A program made the position numbers and the translations under genes. From Latrodectus hesperus (taxonomy: Eukaryota; Arthropoda; Arachnida; Araneae; Theridiidae): DNA of 64,000 nucleotides. Position 1 is the stretch's first letter, and every line of letters starts with the position of its first letter. The notes below the pieces were generated by a model that made no database searches, had not been told where the DNA came from, and saw nothing but the letters and a program-made list of their open reading frames with translations. Location of the stretch: the NCBI GenBank assembly GCA_037975125.1, contig CM075858.1, positions 65,324,140 to 65,388,139 on the forward strand, given 5' to 3'. Shown piece by piece: positions 49,301-62,869 of the stretch.

Positions 49301-52300
49301 CTGAGTTTTAACTAGAAAAGTCATCATGATTTTTTTCATTTAGAGGGTTTTCAAAATATGATGCATAAAAAGCAATTTATCAACTATTGTATAAATGTAA
49401 TCGATTGAAAATACACTAAATATATAGTTTCAGTAATGATATTTTCCCGAATATTATTATTGAAACTATGTGTGAACTTTAAATACGTTATAATAAGTAA
49501 AACTATGAATTTTAAATACATTATACGAAGTAAAATAAAATAATTTTATTACAAATATGATAAAATGATTGCTTCAAAAACAATGAGGCTTTGATTTCTT
49601 TACAAAAATATAAATGTTTTGCAAAATATCATTGTGAAAAAATAAATCGAAACTTTTATTTTGACTTGCCATTGCTAAAGAAGAATCAGACATAAGCTTA
49701 AAAATATACGAAAATGTATTTAATCTTCCTGCAAAAGTACATTTTCTAATGCGGAGAAATACTATCATTACGTCATTTTTGTAAAAATAAAGATATATTT
49801 CATTTTTGAGGGATTCTTTTCTTTGTTCTTAAAGAAGATTTTTAAGTAATTTTATGTTGCAGCAAACGCGAAAGTAGTTTTTCCGAATTTACTAATGAGA
49901 AAATTTTTTCTGAGTAATAATTCTATAATCTAAATTGTAAGAAATTATGATCAGGAATGCAATAGTAAAGATACAAAATTCTCAATATATGCAGATAAAA
50001 TCTTATAAATATGACTACTCCAAATATTAATGCGTGCTAAAAGTTTTGCACGATTTTTATTTTTATTTTTATTTTATTTTATTTTTTTGTTAAAATTAGT
50101 TAAAACGTAAATAACCAGATACACAATTTCTGTAGGTAAAAAAGTTTAAAAAATGATATATACAATAAATTGCTTTAAATATAGTTTATAATTAGGGAGC
50201 AAAACTGAAAAATGAATTATGTTATGACGAGACTGGGTAAAAATACAAAAAAATGTATCAAGAAAAGTAGCTTAACGCAAAAAATGTCTCATTGTTAGAA
50301 TAGTTACCTTTAAAATAAAACCTGATGTGTATTATACTGAATGATTTAAATATTCACTCTCACAACTATGATAATCAACAAATATTTATAAAAAAATGTT
50401 ATATATGAATTTAAGGAGAAACAATAAAATAATTCACTTGCAGAGAAATTAAAATAAAAATAGTTAATTTTTCTAAAGTTGTGCTCTTAAAAATATCTTA
50501 GTAATTTTATGCTTTCCATAATTCAGTGTTATCTTTAAACGTTTTTAGATTTTAAATAATCTGCTTAAAATATATATAAATATAGTATTACAGAAAAAAA
50601 TAGAGTTACTGATAAATTCATTGAAAACTTATTCTAAGATAAGCAGTTTTATGTTATCTTTAGAATTTTACTAAATATAAATATTTCGGAACAGCTTAGA
50701 TTTTCCATTTTTAGTATCATTTTAATTTGCTTCATCATTATTTTGATTTATATAATCAGATGTCTTAAATAGACCTAAGAGTTTATCTTATTTATTAATG
50801 TGTGAGTTGTTAACAAATTAACTATACTGAATAAATTGGCACTGAAGAGTATTGTTCTATTTGAATAATTTAGAATAATATTAAGCACATTAAATAACTG
50901 TTTTCATCATATTTTAATAATTGATTTCTCATTATTCGGTAATTTTCTCCTATGTTGATGAATAAAAATGAGGGTTTGTTATGAGAAAATGTTTAGATTG
51001 TTGATTAAATTTACATAAATTTTGCATTTTGTATGTTTTATTAAATATTTTAATTAGATTAATTTCAAGGACATATCAAGCAATTTAATGGATAGAATAA
51101 AATATTTATATAATAAGCTTTTACTATAATACATTTCAATATTTAAATATGACAATTTAATTCGCTTATACTAGGCTGAACTGCTTTGTGTTTTTTGCAT
51201 ACATCAATAGTCGCTACAGATGATAGAAATATTTTTGAATATAATTAACAGGATAATGAAATGGGTTTTAAAATTTACGTTGCAACATTTTCATATTATT
51301 ATTGTGAGATAGAAAATGATTATGAATTATTTTCATTAAATCAGATGTCATACAATGCCTTGATCAGATTTGAATTAAACACGTGATTTTAAATTATTTA
51401 AAAAATATTCAAGACATTTTTCAATAAAAAAAACAAGTTTTATTTTTCTTATTTTAGTGCCATTTCAATATTTGAGTACCAAGCAAATGCTTAGTTTTAT
51501 TAAAAGCAAGATCAGAAATGTAATTCATAAAAAAAATGTGTCGTATAAAACTACAATTTCTTTTACTAAATGCTTCAGCGAGTGAACGAAAATGAATAAA
51601 TATGAAGGTAAATATTTCGTAATTTTTAAAAAAGCACAAATAATATTAAATACTTATTATCAATAACAAATATTCTAATATAACTTAATTTTAAATACTT
51701 ATTATTGATAACAGATATTCTAATCATCTGTAAAATATTAAAAAGAATGTTTTTTATTTGTTTCAAATAATTCACTCACACAAGAGATTTGCGATTATTT
51801 AATGATTAATATTATGTTTGAAAATTAAAAAAAGGAAATAAAATTCTATTGTAAAATCAGCATTTCAGGAGAATAATATAAAAATTTTGAAAATACACAC
51901 AGATTTCTAATTTAAACTTTTCCTTCATATATAATCAATGAAACTAAAAAAGTAAGAATAATATTTCGTGCCGATTTCAACTAAATAAATAATTTTTACA
52001 TGATAAATTGTGGTGATAAATCTTTAAATTACATTATCATTAAAAAGTTTCTTAATGCGATTAAATTTAGAGTGAATAAATCATTTTCTTTTATTTCATA
52101 AATAAAAAAATATTAAAATTTTTCCTTGCAAATTATCTATAAAATTGGATCTCGCATAAAAGTACATTATAATCAGATGGATAAAAGTAAAATTTATATA
52201 TTCCCATGAAATAATCATTTTGTTTCTACAAAACTTCATGACGTCTTATAATGAGTAGAAACAAAACTCTCATAAACTCTTTATCTTTACTATTCTTTAC

Positions 52301-52429
52301 TTCTTACTAATTCCCTTTCATATCTTATTTATTTTCTTTGCATAAAAAAATTAAATTAAAAAAAAAGATTGATAGACCAGCAAAATCCTCACTCTTTAAT
52401 ACAAGTGTCCTATTTCTCACAAGCAAATT
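46301..52429. other. Intronic AT-rich DNA, nothing recognised
   Basis: It is very AT-rich throughout. Short direct duplications are seen at 49460-49530 (TTTAAATACxTTATA) and 51640-51730 (TTAAATACTTATTAT, about 50-bp period). No gene, mobile element or balanced island is visible. Confidence 0.55.
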
Positions 52430-53110
52430 ACGCCATCCAACAGTTAAAAAAAGATGAACAAAAGAGAACGACTGGATGACACCACTTCGCCTTGATCACA
52501 AACGGACCCCGACGATTGTTCTGACCTATAAATATCGAATCCTTGCCTTCGATTCCCTGTAACTAAATAACAAATCACCGGATGAAAAGTCGGGTGCTTT
52601 TAAAAGGGCCCTACACCGGCCCAAGGGTCGGCACCGACTTTGAGAGGCGATCCACAATTAAACGCTATGAATTAGGACCTTTCGGCAATTAGATCAGATC
52701 CCAAAGAGTTGGGAATGATTGTTTATTGTGGTCCATGCGGCATTTGTCGTGTCTCGATTGGCTTATTTATCGGCTGCTGAGGATGACGCAGTCGGTTGGC
52801 GGCGTCGGTCCACATGAAAGGAGATGTCTCATTAAGAAATGACAACGGAAGACCCATTAATTTCTGGAACGCTTGATTATTTCCTCTCTGTGTCCTCTGG
52901 AGTCTTCTTCAGTGACTCTGTGACAGCCAAGGTCTCCGCCAAGAAGTTATGCAAAAATTTTTCTTTCTTCCTTCACTTAAAAAATGTCACATTGTGAAGG
53001 GGATGTCTTCAGCTCTTTGATTTCTACAAAGCCAAGCCGATGTGTTTGGGTTTGGAAACCGGAAGTAATTAAGCTTACCGCTTCCTCGAATTCGTTCGAA
53101 TCGGATTTGT
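52430..53110. promoter_or_regulatory. Intronic balanced-GC island, putative enhancer
   Basis: The strongest island in the intron. It contains GGGTCGGCACCGACT (inverted GTCGG/CCGAC, about 52625-52639), CAATTAAACGC and GCAATTAG homeodomain-type cores, AGATCAGATC, and GGCTTATTTATCGGC (52760-52774), which shares GCCGATAAAT with the island at 7128. Frames are closed by stops. Regulatory function is inferred from composition and motif density. Confidence 0.45.
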
Positions 53111-53880
53111 AACTGTAAATGATGTAAAACAGCGAAGTTACGTATAGTCGCTTTTTTAAACTATTTCTTTATGTGTGTTCTGGAATTTTTTTATTATAGT
53201 TCTCATTTCTAATCTAATTTTATATTTGCTATATTTTTATTTTAAATAACCTGATGAGAAATCATAGCATTTAACTTAGTTTTTTTGGTATCAACATTTA
53301 TTTATCATATATTTTCTCAGAGGGAAAATGTTTTGAAAATCGTTTCCAATCTGTTATGAAATTATCAGTTTTATAAAAATTTTGAATTTTTAATAATGTA
53401 TTGCAAATTTAAATTGGAAATTAAAAGCCTGTGATTCTGGGATTACGAAATTAAAGAAGAGTTTAGATTCGGATGTTCGAGTATTAGAATTTTGTTCATA
53501 GATAAAAATTATGACAATGAGTATTAGAAGTCTTGACATGGATAAACTCTTCTACTATTCTACATAAAAAGTGTCTATAAACTAATGCATTTTGCTTATT
53601 ACTATATTCAGCAACAAATGTATTATTAGAGTCATAAATAAATTAAATTTCCAGATTAAATTGCTTAATACAAATTATTTTTATTAACACATAGTATAGT
53701 TTGTGTATGTATTTCAATTACATACGCACACTATATTGTGAGTATATAATTGAAAGACTTTTGTTATACCTATCATTCACATATTTTTTAATTTTTTCCG
53801 TTTATTTTCTTAACTATGCACACATTTTATATGCAATGTAATTTGGAAAAATCTATACTTTTATTTTGAAAAATAGAAGA
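53111..53880. other. AT-rich intronic DNA
   Basis: Nothing recognised. Confidence 0.6.
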
Positions 53881-54118
53881 TAATTTTACTAACATCCTTC
53901 GTATAGTAGTATACATATGTATATATATTTGTGAAATGACCATTTTGATAATATCCTACGTATAGTTGTATACATATCTATAGATATTTGTGAAATGATA
54001 ATTTTACTAATATCCTACGTATAGTAGTATATATATGTATAAATATTTGTGAAATGATCATTTTACTAATATATTACGTATAGTACTATATATATATGTT
54101 CAGATATTTGTGAAATTA
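53881..54118. repeat. 59-bp minisatellite, 4 copies
   Basis: Units are 53881-53939, 53940-53998, 53999-54057 and 54058-54118 (the last 61 bp). Each carries ATTTTxxTAATATCCTACGT, ATAGTxGTAT and ATTTGTGAAATGA. Copies are well preserved compared with the long-monomer arrays. Confidence 0.93.
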
Positions 54119-54417
54119 TCTTCCATTTTTCCAAAATTGGGTATTGAATTCATTATAGAAGGAAAATTTATAGGATGTCAACTTACAAACTTTTCCTTAG
54201 GAAGGAGTGCAGTCTTCTTAATTTTACTCATTTAAATTCAGTTATTATGAACTTCTATTGTACAGTAATTAGGTTCGTAAGAGCATACACTCATACATAA
54301 ACATAAAGTGAATACTTAGCACTTTGAGCGCATCAATTTAATATTTTTGTATTCAATTTCCACCTTAGTAGTTATTTGCATTAGTTTGAAATTCACTTTT
54401 TATGTATATATATCTAT

Positions 54418-54500
54418 ACTTCATGCATAATATATAGTATTCTTCATGCATAATATATAGTATATAAAGTATTCTTCTTACATAATATAACTTCATACAC
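54418..54500. repeat. Short tandem, about 22 bp
   Basis: CTTCATGCATAATATATAGT is repeated twice, with a third diverged copy (CTTCATACACAATATATAA). Confidence 0.75.
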
Positions 54501-54999
54501 AATATATAAAGCAGTGAATACAAGATAAAACACAGGATATGAAAGTCTATTAAATCAATATACTGCAATAATCATACCGTCAACTTTGAATATTGCTGAG
54601 AAATGCATGATTTATAATACTGCTACAAATGTATGATTTTCAGTAAATATTAGAAAATTTAATTAAATGAGCTGAGATAATAAATTAGTTTGACTTATTT
54701 AAGTTTCAAAAACAAAATTATTTCTCTCCAGATTTTATAAACTTATTCTTAATTGCAGTAAAAGCATTAAAAAGAATTGTAAGCTCTTGCAACTAAATTT
54801 CAAAATGCATAGCATGTAACCAATCCGAGAGACCACAGATTTAATATTCTGTGTCAGAAGTCCCCTCATATAAATTGGGTGAGCATCTCCATTTTAATAA
54901 ATGGAAACTGTCCGACTTGCATAATTACTTGATGACGAAATAACCGCTGATTATAGAGGACATTTTTTTTCTTATTTAACCTTAACGTCGTCTGGAGAT
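54501..54999. other. AT-rich intronic DNA
   Basis: Nothing recognised. Confidence 0.55.
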
Positions 55000-55360
55000 T
55001 ATATCAATCATTTTCTCCTATAATGAATCCTCGATGGTGATATTTCTTACTCTCTTGCGCGCGTAAGAAGGAGGCACTTAAAAGATTCTCGGCCACCCCA
55101 GGCAATTGCTTAATTTTTTTTTATATACAAGTCCGGACTTTGGATGCTGACATCTGATACATATATCGCCATGTTTCCATCGAAACTGTCAGTTTAGGTA
55201 TGTTTATGCGATAGTCATTGATAAAGTCATCTCGTTGTATCCTAGTTTGCGGTGGCTCTTCGGATATCGCTTGTGTGGATTTTTTCACCGACTTAACGTA
55301 CTGCATCGTGAGGACTTGCACCATTTTTCTCTGAATCTCTGAGTTTACTGTAAACAATGA
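55000..55360. promoter_or_regulatory. Intronic balanced-GC island with a 78-codon - strand frame
   Basis: Composition differs from the flanks. The - strand frame 55357-55121 has varied amino-acid content (for example SKVRTCI at its end) but no domain, no splice signals that define an exon and no start context. I treat it as an island that could be regulatory; a small antisense gene is possible but unsupported. Confidence 0.3.
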
Positions 55361-57099
55361 ATATACTTTTTTTCCAACTATATATTTTGTAGATTTTGGC
55401 GAATGAGATTTAGATAGTGCAATGTAAACTGAAAACTGTTCTAAGTTATCTTTTCCTTTAGCCTTTACACTTCGCGTAAATGCCCATAAATAAATTTTTT
55501 TTTCAAAATTTTTTTGGGGAAAAATGTATTAATTTTTTCAAATTTACATATTTACTGTTTTATTTATATATGTGTGAGTGACAGCTCATTCCATTGAAAG
55601 AAATTCTCACTTATTGAGCAATTGCACATTTTTTTATTACCATTTGAATTATAAAATCGTGCAGAGTGCTATAAATATATTTTAAGTGGAACAGCAATTT
55701 TTAAGCAACACAAATCTCTCTCTCTTAATTCATAGTTAAAAAACAGCTACAAAATATCTTCTTTTACTTTGAAATCGGTAATATTATTATTCTACAGTGA
55801 TAAGTAATCAATTATTTTATAATAATTTATATATATGCTTGCAAAATTTCAATGAAATTTGATTTGTGTAAATCAGATGAATTATTAATTAGTGAAACCA
55901 TTTTTAAAAGGAAATATAAAGGAAAATAGGAAATATTTGAAGGTTTTGTTTATTTTAGAATTCATTTATATTAATTTTGTTTCTAACATCTTTAACGATA
56001 CCAACTTGAACGACTTAAACATAGCTACAAATTTTTCAAAATAATAAAATTATATTAAAAAAAAGCTTAATAAAAGTGGAACAAAATGTAATTCTGTAAA
56101 AAAAAAGTGCAAAATATTTTTTTAAAAAAAGTAACTAAAATATAGGAAGTAATGTATAAATCAACTAAATGGGAAATTTAGTTGAGTTTGAATTTGCTCT
56201 TTAAAATTAGTAATTTCATTTATTTACGAATTCCATTTAGCTGTAGAATCATCTGACTAATTTTTTTTTTAAATCTTTTTGTTAATACATTGAGAACTTT
56301 GGTGCCAATTATTCAAAATCCTTCAAGTTATTTTAGTTTTTATTTTGCTTATTTTAAGAACATAATTTATTTTAACAAAATAAAATAATAATAATCGCAA
56401 AACTAATTCTTCTTCGATAAATGATACCTTGAGATTTATTTTGATTTTATTTCATTACTTTCAGCATTTTTTCTAAACTGTTTATTTACATATACTACGT
56501 TCATTTTTTATGTATTTTTAATATCAAATATTAAAATTCAATAACATATTTTTACGATATAAAATGTACTTTGGATTGATTGTTTGAAAGACGGATAGAA
56601 TTTTCTGAAATTCTCTTAGCAATGATTATATGTATCTTAGAAAAACTTATCTCAAAGCAAATGATATGATATTTTTATGCGAAAATTTCTCAAACTTTTC
56701 ACACTGTAGCAAATTTTGCTTATCAAATGTATTGAAACTTTCTTTTGATACTTTAAGAGTTCTTATTTTTGGTATAAAATGTTCTGCACTTTATCTGGCT
56801 CAAAATCAAAATAATTTACGAGTTGAAATTTTAAATTGATTAGCTAAAAAAACTTGAATCATTAATGTGTAACTTTACCTTAAGATTTGTTGCAGATCAT
56901 TTTTATTGTAAACAAAAAGTATAAGAAAATTAAGTATATCATGGATTATAAAATTTTGGAAAATATTAGAAATTTTTCGCGATGCTAATTAGGCTCAGTT
57001 ATTTGTAGAGAAACATTTTGGGTTCCTTAATTCAGATTTCTTTTTTAAAATATGTTTATTGTATGTATTATGAAAAAATTATGCATTTCTCCAAAAATA
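55361..57099. other. AT-rich intronic DNA
   Basis: No gene or repeat family recognised. Confidence 0.55.
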
Positions 57100-57520
57100 T
57101 TAAGCAAAATTGAGAATTTGGGATCACAATATTTTATTGGCCAAGCACTACTGCCTCCGTTGCTGGAGTAAATATCATATCTAATATAAATTCCTAGTTT
57201 TGATGATGAAATGTAATACAGTTTTCAGGTGTTCAAAATTTCCATATAAACTTAATTTCTAAAGATTAATCTGTGTGTAAAGTGATTAGTTTAATCTATG
57301 TTCATTAGAAACAATCATGGCTGTTTTAACACCAAAATATCAAGAAAATTAGAATTTAGTGCCAATCATTTCGGCTAATTGATTTCTACTGAAACTTTTC
57401 CCAAGTACAGGCCACTTGTACAAGTCCTCTGATTGGTGGCGAATAGTACTGCTCTGGTGTATTCTATAATCTCCATATGAACTCAGTTTCATAAAACTTA
57501 TCTGTGTTCATAAGATTGTA
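57100..57520. repeat. Degenerate direct duplication, about 230-250 bp
   Basis: TTCAAAATTTCCATATAAAC...AATCTGTGT (about 57233) is echoed by TTCTATAATCTCCATATGAAC...TTATCTGTGT (about 57463), with similar TTAGAATTTGGxxxCAATxxTTT-like sequence upstream of each. Confidence 0.45.
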
Positions 57521-57689
57521 ATGATAATTGTTTTTAATTCAAAAACATGAATATATCTATATATATTTTGAAACTTTTATTTCTCTCTATTTGCATAATC
57601 AAAGATTATTTAATTAGCCTTCTAGCTTTATTCTTCTTACTAGCTGCTCTTGTTTCTTATGTTTATATTTTTTATTGATCGGTCCTTGC

Positions 57690-58020
57690 TATCCAGGTGA
57701 GTCTGACAATAGTACAATGAGAATGTGCGGCATAATTAATGATGTAGTCGTTCGACTGTACTACGAAGGTGGTGGTCTCACAAACGTGACTCTTCTCATC
57801 ATTAACTTGATCGGCTGGATTCAATTTAATCGTTAACTAGAAAAAAAATTAGACGAGAAGGCGATGGGTTATTATTCAAGGTCCCAGCATTATTTCGCTC
57901 TGCACTAAATAAAATCAAAATATTACATTGTTGTATTGTTTCGAAGACGCAGGCGAAGTACCCGAAGTTACAAAGTAGCTCCTCCGAGGAAAATGATCTT
58001 ATGTCGCTAGATTGGTGAGA
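57690..58020. promoter_or_regulatory. Intronic balanced-GC island, putative enhancer
   Basis: It contains CATAATTAATGATG, GTTCGACTGTACTACGAAGG and AATTTAATCGTTAACTAG, with homeodomain-type cores and a short TCATCATTAACTTGATCGGC stretch. It runs directly into the tandem array at about 57960. CCAG|GTGAGT at 57696 is a donor-like sequence without an exon upstream. Confidence 0.4.
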
Positions 58021-58770
58021 AAATAGTGACTTACATTAATTCTCGACCTTTTACAATGATACATAGCAATATAGCTTATAAAAAATTAGCGATTAGTTTA
58101 TTAATGAGTATGCTGAGAATTTACGTACACTTAGGCACATCCATTGTTAGAATTATTTTAAAACTATATATATTATAATTATTAAACAGAACTAAATTGT
58201 GATTGTGTGTTTTGATGTGAAAGAAGCCAGTTTCTTAAGAATAAAAAATAAAATAACTTCATTTGTAGTAACAAAGTAGTTCATCAGAATAAAATGTGCT
58301 GTCCTCAAACTGGTGTCACTTATGTGATTTATATTAATGCACAATCTTGTACAATAATAAAACATTGCAATATAGTTTGTAAAAAATTAAAAAATTAATT
58401 ATTAGGAATAATATAGGTATTTTCTAAAGCGCATTCTTTGTTGTGTTTTAAACTCATATATAATTATTAAAATTTGTATTGTGAACTGAGTTAAAATTTA
58501 ATATGAAATAAGTTATTTATATGAAAATGAAAAAAATATAATCCTTAAGAATAAAATTTGATTGAAAATGATTTGATGTTGGTTAGATTTGTGAGAAAAC
58601 AGTTACTTATATGCATTTATTCACATTTTCTCATACAATAATTGCAATACAACTGGCAAAAAATTAAACATTAGTGATTAGTTTTTGGAGAAATATGCTT
58701 TAAAATTTATGAACTGTAAAGTATATTCTGTGTTGAAATTTGTTCCAAAGTTATAGTACGATATTAGAAA
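57960..58770. repeat. Degenerate tandem array, about 275-300 bp monomer, 3 copies
   Basis: ACAAAGTAG at 57970 and 58271; GATTGGTGAGAAAATAGTGA at about 58009, with relatives at about 58305 and 58582; CATAGCAATATAGCTTATAAA-like at about 58063, 58364 and 58636. The first copy shares its edge with the preceding island. Confidence 0.6.
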
Positions 58771-60339
58771 TAAAAATTAGTAAATTATTACTGTATATTT
58801 TGGTGTATTTTCTGAAAGAAATTAAATAAACTAGCAATTAAGTAAATTCTAAAAATTGCTTAAAATAATCAAGTTCAAAATTTCTAAGAGTGCAAAACTA
58901 TTTAATTTCCACTGAACTGGTTAAAATCCTTTAAGAAACTCACATACAAATACTACTTTTCTTAATTAAATCTAAAAATAGAAATTCAAGTGGAATATTT
59001 TATTATTTTCAAAGTCAAAAGTTGTGTTACATGTTTCTTGCTCTCTGAATAGATTGAAAATAAAATAAAATAAAAAATATTTAAGTAATTTATTGAACAA
59101 AAAGAGTGAAAAAGTTGCTTTTTTGAAGTAATTTGATGTAAAATCTTAAAATTGCAATAGTAGTGTAAAAATGATGAAGATTAGTGGTTTAGAATCAATT
59201 GCAATTGAGCAAATTGTATAAAATTATACTTTTTATTTAAAATCGTGCTACTATTTGAAAGATAAAAAAATAAGTTGGAAAAGAACCATGTTCCGGGACA
59301 AGAAGGAATTTATTTATTTTATTTATAATTATTTTGATTAATTTGAATTTTATCTATTTATTAGTTTTTCAGGATTCGAAATAATAAACAATTCTTCGAT
59401 TGTTTTTAAATGTAACTATTTGTTATCAATTTGTTTTCTTTTCAACGTATTTTTCTATATATATTTAAAATCAAAGTTAAATATATAAGAATTTCTGATA
59501 GGTTTTATTTAATTGTTTATTGCATTAAGCATCCTTTAACTTTTTCAAACATTTATAAAAATACGACATTCATGCGAAAATTTTCTCTCGTTTGTAATAG
59601 TTTTTGTAATCATTTTGTAGTTAAACAAGACTTTGTGAACTCATTTACATCTTTTTTAGTATCTTCATAATTTTAATATACATATAATACCATTTAAATT
59701 AGTTTAAGACCGATTCAATTCATAAAAATTTCTGTTTCGACTCAAATTATATGATATGAGATTGAATATACTAAATAACAATTGCACGTTTTTCGTTGAA
59801 TTTTTTTTTTTATTTCTTTTAAGCAATAGTATATACTTAAAAATGCTTCTGTTTAGAAGTATTCTTTCTCTTAATATTTTGAAATTTGTAGTCTAGTTTT
59901 CTTATTTATATCCTTCAGAGTTTCTTGTACTGTATTGAGATAGAAATAATTTATGTTTTTATTTTAATGTAATTCTTTCAAGTTTTTCTTATGGAATATC
60001 TTTTATTTACAGAACAGAAGAACACCGGATTCATAATTTTATAAAAACTTGCATTATTAAGGCTATAAAATGACTCTAAATTTGTTAAATGCCATTATCA
60101 TTTTTCTGCACAAAAGTATGTGTTTATTATACCCCTATAAGTACTAAATTTACTGCATATTGATGTGGATGATTATATATAATAATCAATGTTATTGGAG
60201 CTTAATTCAACTTTTTGTTAATTTTCAATAAAATGAAATAATTATTTAGAATGTATTAGAAACAAATTTCGAAGTTTTAATATTTTGATTCGTACATAAG
60301 AAAGCAAAAATAAAATAAAAATTAGTTTTAGCAACGTAT
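58771..60339. other. AT-rich intronic DNA
   Basis: No gene or clear repeat unit, though parts near 59990-60330 resemble the array that follows. Confidence 0.5.
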
Positions 60340-61585
60340 TCTTTTAATTTAAAAGGAAAAAAATTCCTCAATAATTAGTTTATTGTTTCATTTTATTTTT
60401 TGTTTTTTTTCAATTTTTATTTTACTTTTAATGTGAAATAATGTAAAATAGTTTGATTGAACATATATGGGAAACAAATTTGGATATTTTGTTTTATATG
60501 TATAAAATAGGCTTGGAGAAATTTTATTTAATACGTAGAAGCTAAGATAAAAATAAAAATGATTGTTGAAAGTATACTCTTTTTTCTGGTTTTTAGAAAT
60601 AAAAAACCTTAATTAATAATGAACATTATATTTATAACCTTAATATAATGAGCATTTTTAGCATATTATTCTCAATTTGAAAAAGTGGCTATTTACTTTA
60701 TTTGATGTTAGAAATGAAAAATATCTCCTTAAAATATATTAAAAATAAATTTGGGTGGCTTACTTGTATATCGGTTGAAAAGTTTCAAGAAAACTTTGAT
60801 TTAGTACACAGCATAGATATATAAAATAGAAATCACCATTGAAAATATGGTTTTTCTTATTCCTAATCTTTGCATAGAAGAACAGACTTTAGTAATCAGT
60901 TTACCATTCGCAGTCCTAAATTCTTATTTTATTTTATATAATTTATTTAATTTTATCTTTAATGTAAAATTAAGAAAATAAAATTATTTGAATGGGAAAC
61001 GAATTTTTATATATATCTCTATACATCTATTGAATGGATTTAGAAAACCTAATGACTCTAGTACACAGAAGCAAAAATATAACAAAAACTATCTTTATAA
61101 AAAGGTTCTTTTTTGTTCTGATGTTTTAGAAAAATAAGAGCCAACAGTTACTATTTTATAAATCTTAGAAATAAAATTTCATTTCATTCAAAAACGTTAA
61201 TTATGCTTATTGTATAGGTTTGGAAAATTTTGCCTGTTACAAATTATGAAAAAGGCATAAAAACTATCGTTGAAAATGAGCTTTGTCATTCTGATTTTTT
61301 TGAAATTTAAAAAGTCTCTGGTTATTAATTTATTTATATCAGTCTTATGGTTTTATTAATTTTTTTAATTTTTACTTTTTTAATATTAAATAAAATAAAA
61401 GTTTCTTAAAATGTGTAGGAAATAAATGGGATTTCTAGCCTTGTCTGTTGAATAAATTTTGATAACCTTAAGTTTGCAGGGGGAAAAAAAGAAAAGGAAA
61501 AATAATAAATACATATATCTAAAAAAATATGCTATTTTTTCTGCTTTTTGGAAAGAGACAAGAGACCCAGTTATTAGTTTATTGG
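60340..61585. repeat. Degenerate tandem array, about 250 bp monomer, about 6 copies
   Basis: The block TTATTAGTTTATTG recurs in variant form at 60376, 60611, 60894, 61142, 61321 and 61573. TTTTTCTGxTTTTTxGAAA recurs at about 60579, 60850, 61105, 61278 and 61531. GGGAAACAAATTTGGAT-like sequence recurs at about 60470, 60740, 60995 and 61420. Spacings are 173-283 bp. The array stops at the balanced-GC island. Confidence 0.62.
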
Positions 61586-61960
61586 TCGCCCGCCCAAAAG
61601 TGTGCGTAACAAAAAAAAAAAAAAAAATCGAGTATTAGCCAGCAAACAGACAGTGCAGACACCCGGATGTGTAAACTATGGGGACAAAAATAGTTCTCCG
61701 CATCCGGTATTTTGTCTCTGTCTCTATTCCTATCGACAGGGTCTTTTTCTCAAGCCACCTCCAAGCAGAAGCAATCACGCGCTAAATCCAATTGTCATCA
61801 TTTGAATCTTTCGCTATTCTTGACTTGCCAGCGCTTTGGCAGCCAAAAGCTTTTCTAGCTGCTGAATTCATTTTACAACTGCAAGCGCTTTCGCATCTAT
61901 TGAGCGCTGGCATGAAAGGGGAGAGGAAAAATATTTCGCCAACCTTTTATTCTTCGAAGT
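61586..61960. promoter_or_regulatory. Intronic balanced-GC island with 10-bp inverted repeat
   Basis: It begins GGTCGCCCGCCC directly after the array and contains a poly-A run (61609-61627), AATCACGCGC, and TTGGCAGCCAAAA (NF1-like). TGCCAGCGCT (61826-61835) and its exact complement AGCGCTGGCA (61903-61912) flank another AAGCGCTTT. Open frames here have no domain. Confidence 0.4.
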
Positions 61961-62869
61961 CAATAAAAAACAAGCTTTTTTTTATCGCCAAAAAGATTTC
62001 GTGTTAAAAGAGAAAGAGTGCAATTGCAAACTTTTTTTTTGTTGATATTAATGAAACTGATGGAAACATTTTTCCTCCGAGATCTTGACCTGTGAATGAA
62101 TAAAGACAAACATTTGGCAATAGTTCGAAAAGGAGACATTTTGTTTCTATAATTTTTTTTTACTTTTGAATATGCCGTTGTTTCCAACAAGACGAGCATT
62201 TATTCGCCAAAAAAAATGACCTTACTCCTTGTAATTTAGAACTTATTTTCCAAGTTTAAATAAATGTTTTAATGTGGTAGTTGCGAGATTAGTGTTCATT
62301 TTTTAACATCAGCGGAAAAACAAAAATGTAAATTTTTTTGCGAATATTTTTTATTGTTTTTAATTATTTTGTTGTTATAGCACAACTTATGCTCAAGACT
62401 CACTAAAATGAAATTCATATATCAAAACATTTAACTTAGCAAACATTTTCCTGAGCCTTTTAAATTTCACAATAATCTGACATTTATAAATCGAAACTTT
62501 ATTGTAGTAATATTACAATCCAATGAGCAAAAATTAGATAGTCTTACTGAGTTGGTTCTAATGATATTTGACTGTGTCAAATTAAAGTTGTATTTGCATT
62601 TATTTAAGCAATTTTATTATTATTATTTCGAAATTGTACATTTATTTAAAAAAAAAATTACCCTTATCAATAACGATCATTTAAAATTAGAACTACTTTT
62701 TTTTCAAAAATAAATTTATTCATTTATTTGTAAAAACAATGTTATCTCAACATTGAAAAATTGTAGTAAAAGATAGTTGCTGAGAAAAAAACTTGAAGTA
62801 AACTGTTGATTACACAAATTCCTTTAAAATAAAATATTTGATTTTGTACAAATTGTGGAGAGACTATTT
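61961..62869. other. AT-rich intronic DNA
   Basis: Nothing recognised. Confidence 0.55.

Noticed and set aside
55121..55357. 78-codon - strand frame with plausible amino-acid mix
   Set aside because: No domain, no splice or start context; kept only as part of an island.
57690..57700. CCAG|GTGAGT donor-like sequence at 57696/57697 as the end of an exon
   Set aside because: Upstream sequence is pyrimidine-rich, gives only a short hydrophobic frame and has no supporting coding signal.
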